The notes under the pieces are model-generated. The model ran no database searches, was not told where the DNA came from, and was given only the letters and a program-made list of their open reading frames with translations. A DNA stretch of 64,000 bases. Source: Intestinicryptomonas porci. Its GTDB lineage: Bacteria > Verrucomicrobiota > Verrucomicrobiia > Opitutales > Intestinicryptomonadaceae. A program made the translations under genes and the position numbers. The DNA lies in assembly GCF_033971905.1 (NCBI RefSeq), contig NZ_JALBUT010000001.1, positions 62,001 through 126,000 on the forward strand, given 5' to 3'. Shown one piece after another: positions 17,879 to 26,843 of this stretch (positions are counted from its first letter, which is position 1; each line of letters opens with the position of its first letter).

Positions 17879-18160
17879 ATGGCTGTGGAAAAATTCAGGA
17901 AACAGGTTTGGTTTGAGGGCAGGGTGCAGGGCGTCGGTTTCAGGTACAAAGCGCATCAAATAGCAACCGCATACGACGTTGCAGGCTTTGTGAAGAACTT
18001 GGACGACGGCAGGGTGCATTTGTGCGCGGTTGGCGACGAGCGCGAAGTTGACGAGTATGTCGAGGCTTTAAAAGAGAGCATGGCGGACTTCATCAAAGAT
18101 TCTTACGAAAGAACGGATACTACCGATTTGAAATACAAGGGCTTTAAAATCGAACTGTAA
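17879..18160 (+). CDS. acyP: Acylphosphatase
   Basis: Small enzyme hydrolysing acyl-phosphate bonds, 93 aa, the usual size. The signature FEGRVQGVGFRYKA carries the catalytic Arg, and GFVKNLDDGRVHLCAVGD contains the catalytic Asn. The ATG at 17879 overlaps no other gene, and its TAA overlaps the ATG of the following ABC ATPase by one base. A longer in-frame ORF from 17723 lies inside mpl and is rejected. Confidence 0.93.
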   Translation: MAVEKFRKQVWFEGRVQGVGFRYKAHQIATAYDVAGFVKNLDDGRVHLCAVGDEREVDEYVEALKESMADFIKDSYERTDTTDLKYKGFKIEL

Positions 18161-19005
18161 TGGATAGCGTCGTCGAAATTTCAAATTTAAAGAAATATTA
18201 CCACAGCGGTTTGCGCGGGGTTTTGGTGAACGCTCTTGACGGTATTTCATTTTCCGTAAAGCGCGGTGAAGTTTTCGGCTTGCTCGGTCCAAACGGGGCG
18301 GGCAAGAGCACGGCAATAAAAATCATTCTGGGGCTTTTGAGACAAAATTCGGGGCAGTGCCTTGTTTTCGGCGAAAAAATTTCTTCGCGCACAAAATCCA
18401 AAATCGGATATTTGCCCGAAGCTCCGAATTTCTATAAATTTTTGACGGCTCTTGAGCTTGTCGTCTTTTACGCGAGAATGAGCGGAATGGGCGCAAAGGA
18501 AGCGGAAGTTGCCGCAAAAAACAGCTTGGAAGTTGTCGGGCTTAAAGACGCCCTAAACCGAAATTTATCGACATTTTCAAAGGGAATGCTTCAGCGCGCG
18601 GGTTTGGCGCAGGCAATAGTGCACAATCCCGAACTCGTGATTTTGGACGAGCCAAATTCGGGTTTGGACCCAATCGGAATGAACGACATGGCAAATATGG
18701 TTTTGCGCCTCAAAGGCGAAGGCAAGACAGTTTTGATTTGCTCCCACATGTTGCGCGAAGTTGAGCGTCTGTGCGACAGCGTCGCGATTTTGTACAAAGG
18801 TTCGGTTGCCGCTTGCGGAAATTTGCGCGAGCTTTTGTCGGACACTGAAAGTGTCTCGTTTAAGGCGAAAAATCCGTCTCTCGAATTTTTGGAAAGCGTG
18901 GATAAGTCTGCGGAAAAATTCGGGGTAAAACTTGAAACTGAAACTTCTCCCGAGTCTCTTGCGGACTTCTTTAACAGGATAATTCTCGAAAGGAGCGGTA
19001 GGTGA
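18160..19005 (+). CDS. ABC transporter ATP-binding protein
   Basis: Cytoplasmic ATPase subunit of an ABC-2-type exporter, 281 aa. Walker A is GLLGPNGAGKSTAIK, the signature is LSTFSKGMLQRAGLAQAI (FSKGMxxR), Walker B is LVILDEPNSGLDP and the H-loop is ICSHML. The C-terminal ~70 residues resemble the accessory domain of DrrA/NodI-type ATPases. Its TGA overlaps the GTG of the permease gene, so the two subunits are probably made together. The substrate is unknown. Confidence 0.92.
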   Translation: MDSVVEISNLKKYYHSGLRGVLVNALDGISFSVKRGEVFGLLGPNGAGKSTAIKIILGLLRQNSGQCLVFGEKISSRTKSKIGYLPEAPNFYKFLTALELVVFYARMSGMGAKEAEVAAKNSLEVVGLKDALNRNLSTFSKGMLQRAGLAQAIVHNPELVILDEPNSGLDPIGMNDMANMVLRLKGEGKTVLICSHMLREVERLCDSVAILYKGSVAACGNLRELLSDTESVSFKAKNPSLEFLESVDKSAEKFGVKLETETSPESLADFFNRIILERSGR

Positions 19006-19796
19006 AAAAGATTTTGCTGATTGCCCAAAATTCGCTAAAAGACGCGCTCAGGCAGAAGCTCGTGTTTTTGATTGTGCCGATGGCGGTGGTTCTCACATTG
19101 TTTTCAAGCTACGCAATGCGCCTTGACTTGGGGCATGAGCAGCTCAAATTCGTCGGCAATTTCACGTCGGGCGCGCTTGGATTTTTCGGGGCTTTAATTG
19201 CCGTTGTTTCCGTTTGCCAGCTCTTTTATTCGGAAATCGAAAACAAGACGGTTGCGACTTTGCTCGCGCATCCCGTCAGCAGGCTCGACTTTGTGGCGGG
19301 CAAGCTCTTGGGCGAAGTTTACATGATTTTAATTTTCGTTTTTCTCGTGCTTTTTGCGGGCGGAATTTCCCTTTATCTTGCGGAGCTTAGGCTTGCGGGC
19401 GTTCCCGACGAAATGCTTACGGGGGCGAGGCTTGGCGTTGATTGGGCGGGCTTTTTGGCTTTCGGTTTATTGCAGGCTGTAAAGCTTTCGGCAATCGCCG
19501 CGATGTCGTGTTTTGTGTGCGCGGTTTCAAGGTCGATGATGTTTGCGCTTGTCGTTTCTTTCATGGTGGTCGCGGCTTCTTTGATTTCTTATTCCGACTT
19601 CTTTTCTGGCGGCGGGTTTGTTTTGAATGCAATTACATACATTGTGCCGAACTTCACAATTTTTGAGCCGACTTTGGACTTCGCTTTTTATGGCGTTTGT
19701 TGGCATCAGTTTTTTGCGGCTTTGGGATACGGCGCGATTTATGTTTTGTCGTTTTTGTTTTTGAGCGTCTGGGCTTTTTCGTCTCGTGAAATATAA
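19002..19796 (+). CDS. ABC-2 type transport permease
   Basis: Integral-membrane partner of the ATPase just upstream, 264 aa with about six transmembrane segments (for example KLVFLIVPMAVVLTLFSSYA, FVGNFTSGALGFFGALIAVV and ALGYGAIYVLSFLFLSVWAF). The motif FYSEIENKTVATLLAHPVSR fits ABC-2 permeases of the NosY/YhaP type. It starts with GTG preceded by AGGAGCGG. The end overlaps the next gene by 11 bp. Confidence 0.88.
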   Translation: MKKILLIAQNSLKDALRQKLVFLIVPMAVVLTLFSSYAMRLDLGHEQLKFVGNFTSGALGFFGALIAVVSVCQLFYSEIENKTVATLLAHPVSRLDFVAGKLLGEVYMILIFVFLVLFAGGISLYLAELRLAGVPDEMLTGARLGVDWAGFLAFGLLQAVKLSAIAAMSCFVCAVSRSMMFALVVSFMVVAASLISYSDFFSGGGFVLNAITYIVPNFTIFEPTLDFAFYGVCWHQFFAALGYGAIYVLSFLFLSVWAFSSREI

Positions 19797-20508
19797 GGGC
19801 ATATTGAATTTTTTGTTTGTCGCGGCGGTCTTGCTTGTGGCGGGATTTTTTGCGTCTTTTTTTGCGGGCGGCAGAAATTTGAATGCGCCGCAAAAAAAGT
19901 TTGACGCAAGGACTGCCGTTTTTTCGCTGTTTGGGGGGTACAGGGGATTTATCGCCGACTTCGCATGGCTTAAAGCCTATATGGCGTGGGAGAAATCGGA
20001 TTTGTCGAAGTGTCTTTCAAACATAGAGCTTGCGGTTTCCCTCGATCCCGAAAACATAACGTTTTGGAATTTAGGCGCGGGAATTATCGCCTACGACACT
20101 CCGCATTGGATTTTTGACGGGCGCAGTACTACGCCGATGCTTCAAAAAGTCGTCCGCGAAAGGCAGGGCGGGCTCGCCCTTGAATTTTTGGACAGGGGGT
20201 TGAAGGCAGTTCCGCACAGCCGCAGGCTTAAACTCGACAAGGCGTTGATTTACGAGAAAGTTTTTAATGATAAGCTTGCGGCTTTGGAATGTTACAAGGC
20301 GGCTTGCGATGCAACCGCTCCGATTTATGTTGTCCGCGACTATGCGAGGGCGTTGGAAGACTGCGGCAGGGACGCGGAGGCACTTAGGCTTTTGGAGGAA
20401 AGGGCGGATTTTTTCGACAAGAGCCATCCTTCTTATGGTTTTTATTTGGAGCATATAAATTATCTTAAAAATAAGTTGAAATCTGAAAAAAATATGTTGG
20501 CTTTATAA
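19786..20508 (+). CDS. Membrane-anchored TPR-like protein
   Basis: A 240-residue protein with an N-terminal signal anchor (ILNFLFVAAVLLVAGFFASF) and helical TPR-like repeats (LSNIELAVSLDPENITFW, LEFLDRGLKAVPHSRRLKL, LAALECYKAACDATAP, DYARALEDCGRDAEALRLLE). It begins with GTG at 19786, overlapping the permease gene. Its position suggests an accessory scaffold for the ABC exporter or envelope; function is unknown. Confidence 0.75.
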   Translation: MKYKGILNFLFVAAVLLVAGFFASFFAGGRNLNAPQKKFDARTAVFSLFGGYRGFIADFAWLKAYMAWEKSDLSKCLSNIELAVSLDPENITFWNLGAGIIAYDTPHWIFDGRSTTPMLQKVVRERQGGLALEFLDRGLKAVPHSRRLKLDKALIYEKVFNDKLAALECYKAACDATAPIYVVRDYARALEDCGRDAEALRLLEERADFFDKSHPSYGFYLEHINYLKNKLKSEKNMLAL

Positions 20509-20546
20509 ATAAAAAAGTGTGAAATCGGTTGCATAGGATTTTGGAT

Positions 20547-21371
20547 ATGGGAAATTTTTTGTTTTTTTCGGCGGGGATATTTCAGTATTTTAACGACTCT
20601 AATACGGCGGGGCAGATTATAGTGGTTTTGCTTTGCGTATTCAGCCTCATTGCCTGGACCGTGATGCTTGGCAAGTGGTCGGATTTAAAGGAGCTTTCTC
20701 GCCTCAATAAAATCGCGGAGCACAAGATTGCAAAGTCTTTTGACATTGCCGAATTTGCCGATGGCAACAGAAATCTTGCGGGACCCTACGGAAAGGTTCT
20801 CAAAGAGGCGGCGGCGGCTCTTGAAAGGGCTAATTCTGGCGGCGGCGAAAGCGCGGAAATGCTCGCAATAAAAATGGGTCATGTGGAAAACGCGATAGGC
20901 AGGGCGGTTGCAAATCAGTCGCAATTATACGAATCAAAGATGGTTCTTCTCGGCTCAATCATAAGCGGCGCGCCGTTTTTGGGGCTTTTGGGAACTGTCT
21001 GGGGCGTTATGGACAGCTTCGGCGCAATGGGAATGGAGGGTGCTACGGCGACATTGCAGACTCTCGCCCCGGGCGTTTCGGGCGCGCTTTTGACAACTGT
21101 CGCGGGTTTGGTCGTGGCAATACCTTCGGTTTTCGGCTATAACTTTTTGCTTAGCATTTCAAGGGGCATGGTTTTGAGTTTGGAAAACTTTGCAAGCTCC
21201 CTCGCTGATAAAATAGAATTGGAAGAGCGCACCAAGCTTTCGCAAAAGCGCGTTTACAAGTCTGAAATGCCGGAAAAGGCAAAGCTAAACGCAGATTTCG
21301 GCGCAAAGGGTGACTCTTCCCGCGGCGGCGCACTGCGTTTCGACTTGAATTTGGAAAGCGAAGAGGAATAG
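20547..21371 (+). CDS. MotA/TolQ/ExbB proton channel family protein
   Basis: Inner-membrane component of a proton-driven energy-transducing complex, 274 aa from ATG 20547 (AGGA 8 bases upstream). An alternative TTG at 20529 would add six residues. Three membrane segments are seen: QIIVVLLCVFSLIAWTVML near the N-terminus, APFLGLLGTVWGVMDSFGAM and ALLTTVAGLVVAIPSVFGYN. The proton-channel signature GLLGTVWGVMDSF and the A-x-x-T-x-x-G-L-x-V-A-I-P pattern are present. ExbD-like and TonB-like genes follow, so this is the first gene of a TolQ-TolR-TolA or ExbB-ExbD-TonB set. Confidence 0.9.
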   Translation: MGNFLFFSAGIFQYFNDSNTAGQIIVVLLCVFSLIAWTVMLGKWSDLKELSRLNKIAEHKIAKSFDIAEFADGNRNLAGPYGKVLKEAAAALERANSGGGESAEMLAIKMGHVENAIGRAVANQSQLYESKMVLLGSIISGAPFLGLLGTVWGVMDSFGAMGMEGATATLQTLAPGVSGALLTTVAGLVVAIPSVFGYNFLLSISRGMVLSLENFASSLADKIELEERTKLSQKRVYKSEMPEKAKLNADFGAKGDSSRGGALRFDLNLESEEE

Positions 21372-21374
21372 CAG

Positions 21375-21791
21375 ATGGCGCGCAATTTCCATAAGAAGCA
21401 GTCTCTTAGCGCGTTAAACGATTTAAACGTTACTCCGCTTATGGACCTCGCGTTTTCGCTTCTTATCATATTCATGGTGTCCGCCCCGCTTTTGGAGCAG
21501 TCAATAGACTTGAATTTGCCGACGCAGGAAAAACGTCAAAGCGTTGCAAAAGCCGATGTCGAGTTTCAGGTGATAAATATCGACGCAGAGGGCAACATAT
21601 TTTGGGGCAAGCAGGAAATCACGTTTGCAGAGCTTAAAAACCAGCTTGCCTCTTTGGCGGCAATGCCCGATCCAAACCCGATAAGCCTGCGTATTGACAG
21701 AGACCTTAAAGCGCAAAAGTTAGTTGACGTTTTGGACTTGATAACTCTGAACAAGCTTTCAAAAATAAGCATTTCAACAATAGTGGAATAA
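21375..21791 (+). CDS. ExbD/TolR family biopolymer transport protein
   Basis: Single-pass inner-membrane partner of the ExbB/TolQ channel, 138 aa. The hallmark NVTPLMDLAFSLLIIFMVSAP contains the conserved membrane Asp of DxxxxLLIIFM. The periplasmic part follows (PTQEKRQSVAKADVEFQVINI, then RIDRDLKAQKLVDVLDLI). It starts 3 bp after the previous gene and ends 4 bp before the TonB-like gene. Confidence 0.93.
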   Translation: MARNFHKKQSLSALNDLNVTPLMDLAFSLLIIFMVSAPLLEQSIDLNLPTQEKRQSVAKADVEFQVINIDAEGNIFWGKQEITFAELKNQLASLAAMPDPNPISLRIDRDLKAQKLVDVLDLITLNKLSKISISTIVE

Positions 21792-21795
21792 GTGC

Positions 21796-22620
21796 ATGGG
21801 GTTTTCAGGGGAAAATGGCGGCAATTACAAGGCGGGCTTTTGGGTTTCGTTTGCGGGGCATTTCGTGTGCGTTGTTTTCATAATCGCTTCCGCCTTGTTT
21901 GGCAGTTTTTTTAAGGAGGAAAAACCTGAACCTGCGCCGTTTACACTTCTTCCGCCGCCGTCTGAAAAAATAGATGTTTCAAATAAGAAAACAGTTCAAA
22001 CGCCTAAACCGTCAGAAATCAAGGTTAAGGAGTTTGAGAAGCTGGACGAAATAGAACTTCCTCCCGAGCCGCCCGCCGAATTGCCCGAGCCCGTTTCAAA
22101 GATTGAAACTCCACAACCCGAAAAACCCAAGAACGAAAAACCCAAGCCTGTCGCAAAAGACTCAAACAAGGCAAAACCCGTTTCCAAAAAAGTTTCGGCG
22201 GCGGACTTTTTTAAGAATCGAAAGCCGCAAAACAGGGTTAAACCCACCCGCGTAAAATCCGATTATAAGATTGACAAAATCAAGTCGAATCTGGATTCAA
22301 AAATCAAAAACGCAGTTTCTTCCGAATATTCGGGAGAAGTTTCGACTGCCGAGACGGACTCTTATCAAAGCGAGGTTTATGCGTTAATTCGCAGAAACTG
22401 GATTTTGCCCGAAGAATGTGCGGGCATGGATTTGGTTGTAGGCGTCCGTTTTACTATTGGCTCTAACGGCAGGGTTTCTGGCATAAAAATTGTAAAGCCG
22501 AGCGGGGAGAGGGTTTTTGATAAGTCTGTCGAGAACGTTCTTAAATCATTGACATTCAGAAGCCCTCCGCGCGGGAAGCCGCTTTTGCTTGCCATAAATT
22601 TCCGCGCTGAAGATTTGTAG
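21796..22620 (+). CDS. TonB/TolA-like energy transducer
   Basis: Periplasm-spanning protein, 274 aa. An N-terminal anchor (KAGFWVSFAGHFVCVVFIIA) is followed by a long Pro/Lys/Glu-rich linker (about residues 40-150, for example PEPPAELPEPVSKIETPQPE) and a C-terminal TonB_C domain with YALIRRNWILPEECAGMDLV and GSNGRVSGIKIVKPSGERVF. Whether it serves TonB-dependent uptake or a Tol-Pal role cannot be settled here; no tolB or pal gene follows. Confidence 0.87.
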   Translation: MGFSGENGGNYKAGFWVSFAGHFVCVVFIIASALFGSFFKEEKPEPAPFTLLPPPSEKIDVSNKKTVQTPKPSEIKVKEFEKLDEIELPPEPPAELPEPVSKIETPQPEKPKNEKPKPVAKDSNKAKPVSKKVSAADFFKNRKPQNRVKPTRVKSDYKIDKIKSNLDSKIKNAVSSEYSGEVSTAETDSYQSEVYALIRRNWILPEECAGMDLVVGVRFTIGSNGRVSGIKIVKPSGERVFDKSVENVLKSLTFRSPPRGKPLLLAINFRAEDL

Positions 22621-22708
22621 GCAAACTTTTTCTTGCAAAAAATCTTTTTTTGTTGAAACAAAGTTTGAGTTTGTGCAGTATTTATTTAATTTCAGATACT
22701 TTAAATTT

Positions 22709-24166
22709 ATGAAACCTGTAGTATTCAACAACACTGTTTTGCGCGACGGACATCAAAGCCTCGCCGCAACCAGAATGAAAACCGAACAAATGTTGCCGGT
22801 ATGCGGCATTCTTGACAATATGGGCTTCGGCGCGCTCGAAACATGGGGTGGCGCGACAATCGATTCGGGTCTTCGCTTCCTGGGGGAATTCCCTTTCGAC
22901 CGTCTTGACGCGCTCAAGAAGGCATGTCCTAAAACAAAGCACATGATGCTTTTCAGAGGTCAGAACATGGTGGGCTACAAGCACTATCCGGACGATGTCG
23001 TGGAAGCTTTCGTCGCCGCCTCTGCCCGCCACGGAATGGATATTTTCCGCATATTCGACGCTTTGAACGACACCCGCAATTTGGAATGCTCCATAAATGC
23101 GGTAAAGAAAGCGGGCAAGGAAGCGCACGGCACCATCTGCTACACTTCAAGCCCTGTGCATACTGTCGAAAAGTTTGTGCAAATGGGTTGCGAATTGCAG
23201 GATATGGGCGCGGACGGCATCGTTTTGAAAGACATGGCGGGACTTGTTCCCCCGTATGTCGCCTACAAAATCATCAAGGGATTGAAAGACAACGTGAAAA
23301 TCCCCGTGATTTTCCATACGCACGATACGACGGGCTTGGGCGCGACCGCTTATTATGCCGCAGTTGACGCAGGTGTCGATGCAATAGACGTGTCGGTGGT
23401 TCCTTTCGCAAACGGAACGGGACAGCCTGACTGCAACAGAATGATTGCAATGTTAACCGACCACGAACGCCAGCCGAAATACGATGTAAAGGCTCTTTCC
23501 GAAGTCCGCGCGCATCTCGAAAAAATTTATGCTTCTTTGGGCGCATACACTGCAAAGAAAAACGAAGTCATAGATTCCGACGCCTTGGTTTACCAAGTTC
23601 CAGGCGGCATGCTTTCAAACTTCCGCAACCAGCTCAAAGAGCAGAAGATGGAAGACAAGTTTGAGGAAGTGTTTGCGGAAGTTCCGTACGTCCGCGAAAA
23701 GCTCGGCTGGATTCCCCTCGTTACCCCGACTTCGCAAATCGTCGGCACACAGGCGATGATGAACGTGAAGTTTGGCAGATGGAAGATGTTTACACCCCAG
23801 GCAATGGATATCGCCTTGGGTTATTACGGCAGAACACCCGCTCCCGTTGATCCTGAAATCAAGGCTCTTGCCGCCAAGATGTCGGGCAAAGACCCGATTG
23901 AATGCCGCCCTGCGGACTTGCAGAAGCCGGGTATGGAAGACTTGCGCAAGGCTTTGCGCGAAAAGGGTTTGAAAGACGACGACGAGCATTGCGTAATTTA
24001 TGCAATGTTCCCGCAACAGCTTGAAGACATGTACAAGAAACCGCGCTCGGCTTACGAACTCAAAAAGCCCGCATCTTCTTCGTCTTTGAGCGGCAAGGGC
24101 AAGGGCGAATTTACCGTCAACATCGACGGGGTAAGCCACAACGTCACAATCGAAGAAATCGCATAA
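22709..24166 (+). CDS. Oxaloacetate decarboxylase alpha / pyruvate carboxylase B-like carboxyltransferase, without a biotin site
   Basis: HMGL-like TIM-barrel carboxyltransferase of the OadA/PycB family, 485 aa. Landmarks are FNNTVLRDGHQSLAATRM, IFRIFDALNDTRNLE, GIVLKDMAGLVPPY with the catalytic Lys, HTHDTTGLGATAYYAAVDAG with the metal-binding HTH, QVPGGMLSNFRNQL and GYYGRTPAPVDPEI. Family members often end in a biotinyl domain with MKM, but this protein stops at GEFTVNIDGVSHNVTIEEIA, the very start of that domain. The biotin carrier is presumably a separate protein elsewhere. ATG 22709 is preferred over an upstream in-frame start. It may feed a Na-pumping decarboxylase. Confidence 0.88.
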   Translation: MKPVVFNNTVLRDGHQSLAATRMKTEQMLPVCGILDNMGFGALETWGGATIDSGLRFLGEFPFDRLDALKKACPKTKHMMLFRGQNMVGYKHYPDDVVEAFVAASARHGMDIFRIFDALNDTRNLECSINAVKKAGKEAHGTICYTSSPVHTVEKFVQMGCELQDMGADGIVLKDMAGLVPPYVAYKIIKGLKDNVKIPVIFHTHDTTGLGATAYYAAVDAGVDAIDVSVVPFANGTGQPDCNRMIAMLTDHERQPKYDVKALSEVRAHLEKIYASLGAYTAKKNEVIDSDALVYQVPGGMLSNFRNQLKEQKMEDKFEEVFAEVPYVREKLGWIPLVTPTSQIVGTQAMMNVKFGRWKMFTPQAMDIALGYYGRTPAPVDPEIKALAAKMSGKDPIECRPADLQKPGMEDLRKALREKGLKDDDEHCVIYAMFPQQLEDMYKKPRSAYELKKPASSSSLSGKGKGEFTVNIDGVSHNVTIEEIA

Positions 24167-24187
24167 CACTTTTTCGGCTCGCGCACC

Positions 24188-25567
24188 ATGTCAGATTTAG
24201 ATGAACAAAATCCTTCTCCCGTTCGCGGAGATTCGGGCGATGAAGTCTATGAAGACGAGCGCGAGCTGAAAAGGGGCGTTTTGGACGAGTTTTCGCGTCC
24301 TGCGGGAATTCCGCTAAACAGGTCGGACGTAAATCCCCGACTGCGTTCCGTACGCGGAGACGTGTACGGAGTTCCTCCCTATGGAGCTCCCCCTCCTCCG
24401 CCGCCTCCTCCTCCGAATTTTTACGGCTATCCGCCGCCCCCGCCGCCGATGGGGGCTTTTGGCTATCCCCCTCCTCCTCCCCGAATGCCTCTTCCCGAAA
24501 ATATGGGAATCGAGTATGATGAAAACGGAAATCCCGTTCTTGTTGAATACGAATTTGAAGAGGAAATCGTAGAAGAGACTGCGGAAGAAAATAAAAATAT
24601 TCCCGCGCCTGAAATTCCCATTGAAAAACCTGCGGTTGTGCGCGAATCTCTTAAAGGCAGGAGCATATCTTTAAACGATGCTTCGCTACTATCAAAACAG
24701 CGTGAGGGCGCGGAAAAGGCGACCGAGCTTGAACATCAGGAAAAGAAAGAGCAAAGAAGGGTGTTTTTTGTTCGTCTCTTTTTCTTTTTGATATTTATGT
24801 CCGCAATCACTGCCGGCGCGTATTTTATTATCGAAATAATCAAGCCACAGCAGGAAATTTTGCCCGACAATATCGGTCCGAATCGAAATCTTGCGGGAAA
24901 AAATTATTGGAATTTGGAGCCTTCAAAGGCAAACAACGTCGTTATGCGCTTTTACGAGGCTTTGGGCGGCGTGAACAAATGCGGCTCAGTCTATGACAAA
25001 ATGATATGGGGCTCTTTCCATATCGGTATCAGAATAGAGCAGTTTTACTGCATTGAAAAGCGCGGCATTGCTTATGTTAAGGTCGGGGTGTCGCCAAATG
25101 AAAGCATATTTTTGCTGAATGCCGAAGGCAAGGCAAAGAGGCTTTTGACCCCGTCTGTTTCCGGAGATTCCGAAGTCATGGGCGGCGCGGAAACGGAAGC
25201 GTTGAACGGCTTGATATTCTTTGACGAGCCGCTGCACAAGGCGGCGTTTGTGGACTATATGTCAAACCGCCATCCTTTCAAGGATTTGGGGCATATGACT
25301 TACAATGGCGAAGTTTTCGACGCAATCGAATTTCAAACTCTGTCGGGCGCGAAAATCAACTACTACTTTGATTTGAAAACAGGGCTTGCGGCATATAAAT
25401 TCGTGGAGCAGAAAGATGCGTCAAGCCGCGTCGAATATCAGGATTATGTCGAATTTGGCGGCATAAAGCTTCCGCGTGTCCGCAATGTTTTCGTAAACGG
25501 CAAATCTTATGGAACGGCAGTTTTCGACACGATAAAGTTCAACCGCGACATAATTTTCCCGAGATAA
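24188..25567 (+). CDS. Proline-rich single-pass membrane protein with a LolA-like outer domain
   Basis: A 459-residue protein of unknown function. Residues about 60-100 are a striking Pro/Gly/Tyr tract (runs such as PPPPPPPPPNFYGYPPPPPP). An acidic stretch, a charged helix (EGAEKATELEHQEKKEQRR) and one membrane segment (VFFVRLFFFLIFMSAITAGAYF, about 195-216) follow. The C-terminal ~230 residues (VVMRFYEALGGVNKCGSVYD onward) resemble outer-membrane lipoprotein-sorting/LolA-like folds by pattern only. The topology puts the proline-rich N-terminus in the cytoplasm and the LolA-like part outside. Confidence 0.7.
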   Translation: MSDLDEQNPSPVRGDSGDEVYEDERELKRGVLDEFSRPAGIPLNRSDVNPRLRSVRGDVYGVPPYGAPPPPPPPPPNFYGYPPPPPPMGAFGYPPPPPRMPLPENMGIEYDENGNPVLVEYEFEEEIVEETAEENKNIPAPEIPIEKPAVVRESLKGRSISLNDASLLSKQREGAEKATELEHQEKKEQRRVFFVRLFFFLIFMSAITAGAYFIIEIIKPQQEILPDNIGPNRNLAGKNYWNLEPSKANNVVMRFYEALGGVNKCGSVYDKMIWGSFHIGIRIEQFYCIEKRGIAYVKVGVSPNESIFLLNAEGKAKRLLTPSVSGDSEVMGGAETEALNGLIFFDEPLHKAAFVDYMSNRHPFKDLGHMTYNGEVFDAIEFQTLSGAKINYYFDLKTGLAAYKFVEQKDASSRVEYQDYVEFGGIKLPRVRNVFVNGKSYGTAVFDTIKFNRDIIFPR

Positions 25568-25586
25568 TTTTAAAAAGGCAAACACA

Positions 25587-26726
25587 ATGCAAGATAATCC
25601 CGTACCTCTCTTTGATTTAAAACGGCAATATTCAAAAATCCGCGAGGAAGTCCGCGCGGCTTTTGACGAAGTTTTGGACAGCCAAATGATGATTGGCGGC
25701 GCGAAAGTCGCCGAGATAGAGGAGAAAATCGCAAAATATTTGAATGTCAAGGCGGCGGTTGCGGTGTCGAGCGGCACAGACGCTCTCTTGGCGGCATTGA
25801 TGGCGAAGGGAATTTACCGCAGCCCTCTCGATACCGACAATGCAGGCGAAGTAATAGTGCCTGCGTTTACTTTCTTTGCTACTGCCGGATGCGTATGGCG
25901 CGCGGGCGCAGTTCCCGTTTTTGCGGACATAGAGGAAGATTCTTTCAACATGTCAGCCGAAAGCCTTGAAAAAGCCATAACTCCGCGAACAAAGGCGATA
26001 ATGCCCGTCCACCTCTTCGGGCAATGCGCAAATATGGACGCGATTATGGAGGTTGCAAACCGCCATGGCATTCCCGTAATCGAAGACTGCGCGCAGGCGA
26101 TAGGCGCGTCCAGAAAAGGCGTGAAGGCGGGTGCTTTCGGGCTTTGCGGGTGCTTGAGCTTTTTCCCGACAAAAAATTTGGGAGGCTTTGGCGACGGCGG
26201 TATGGTCGTCACAAACGATGAAAGTTTTGCGGAAGAAGTTGCGAGGGTTCGCAACCACGGCATGCAGCCCAAATACTTCCACCGAAGCGTTGGCGGAAAT
26301 TTCAGGCTTGACGCCTTGCAGGCGGCGGGGCTTTTGAAGAAACTGCCGCACTTGGACTCCTGGCATGAAGCCCGCAGGGCGAACGCGGCTTTTTATGACG
26401 CGGCTTTTGCTTGCGAGCCAAAAATTTTAACGCCGAAAATCGCGCGGGAAAATTATTCTGTTTACAACCAGTATGTGGTCCGCGTCCCAAACCGCGACAA
26501 GTGCCTGCAAGAGCTGCGCGCACGGGGCGTTAATTGCGAAATTTATTATCCTCTGCCTCTTCACAAGCAGGAGTGCTTCGCAAAACTCGGCTATAAGGAC
26601 GGAGATTTCCCGGTCGCGGAGCGCGTTGCCGCAGACTGCATGGCGCTTCCGATTTTCCCCGAACTTGAAAAAAGCGAACTTGAAAAAGTCGCGCGGGAAT
26701 TGAAAGCGGTTGTTTCGGGCATGTGA
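25587..26726 (+). CDS. DegT/DnrJ/EryC1/StrS family aminotransferase
   Basis: PLP-dependent sugar aminotransferase, 379 aa, of the type that makes amino sugars for surface polysaccharides. Motifs include VPLFDLKRQYSKIREEV, AVSSGTDALLAALMA, VIVPAFTFFATAGCVWRAGA, VIEDCAQAIGASRKGVKAG and the PLP lysine K196 in SFFPTKNLGGFGDGGMV. Its keto-sugar substrate is unknown; no glycosyltransferase or nucleotide-sugar genes are adjacent. A terminator follows. Confidence 0.93.
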   Translation: MQDNPVPLFDLKRQYSKIREEVRAAFDEVLDSQMMIGGAKVAEIEEKIAKYLNVKAAVAVSSGTDALLAALMAKGIYRSPLDTDNAGEVIVPAFTFFATAGCVWRAGAVPVFADIEEDSFNMSAESLEKAITPRTKAIMPVHLFGQCANMDAIMEVANRHGIPVIEDCAQAIGASRKGVKAGAFGLCGCLSFFPTKNLGGFGDGGMVVTNDESFAEEVARVRNHGMQPKYFHRSVGGNFRLDALQAAGLLKKLPHLDSWHEARRANAAFYDAAFACEPKILTPKIARENYSVYNQYVVRVPNRDKCLQELRARGVNCEIYYPLPLHKQECFAKLGYKDGDFPVAERVAADCMALPIFPELEKSELEKVARELKAVVSGM

Positions 26727-26734
26727 GAACGCTT

Positions 26735-26762
26735 AAACGGAAGTTCTGCTTCCGTTTTTTTA
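26735..26762 (+). terminator. Rho-independent terminator
   Basis: AAACGGAAG (26735-26743) pairs with CTTCCGTTT (26749-26757) and a T run follows. It ends the DegT-family gene transcript. Confidence 0.88.
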
Positions 26763-26843
26763 TGCGCTTGCGCCTTTGTTTTTGGATTGTAAAATGCAAT
26801 GTTTAGTGTTTGATTGTATCGTGATTTTCAAAAAAGGCGGCAT

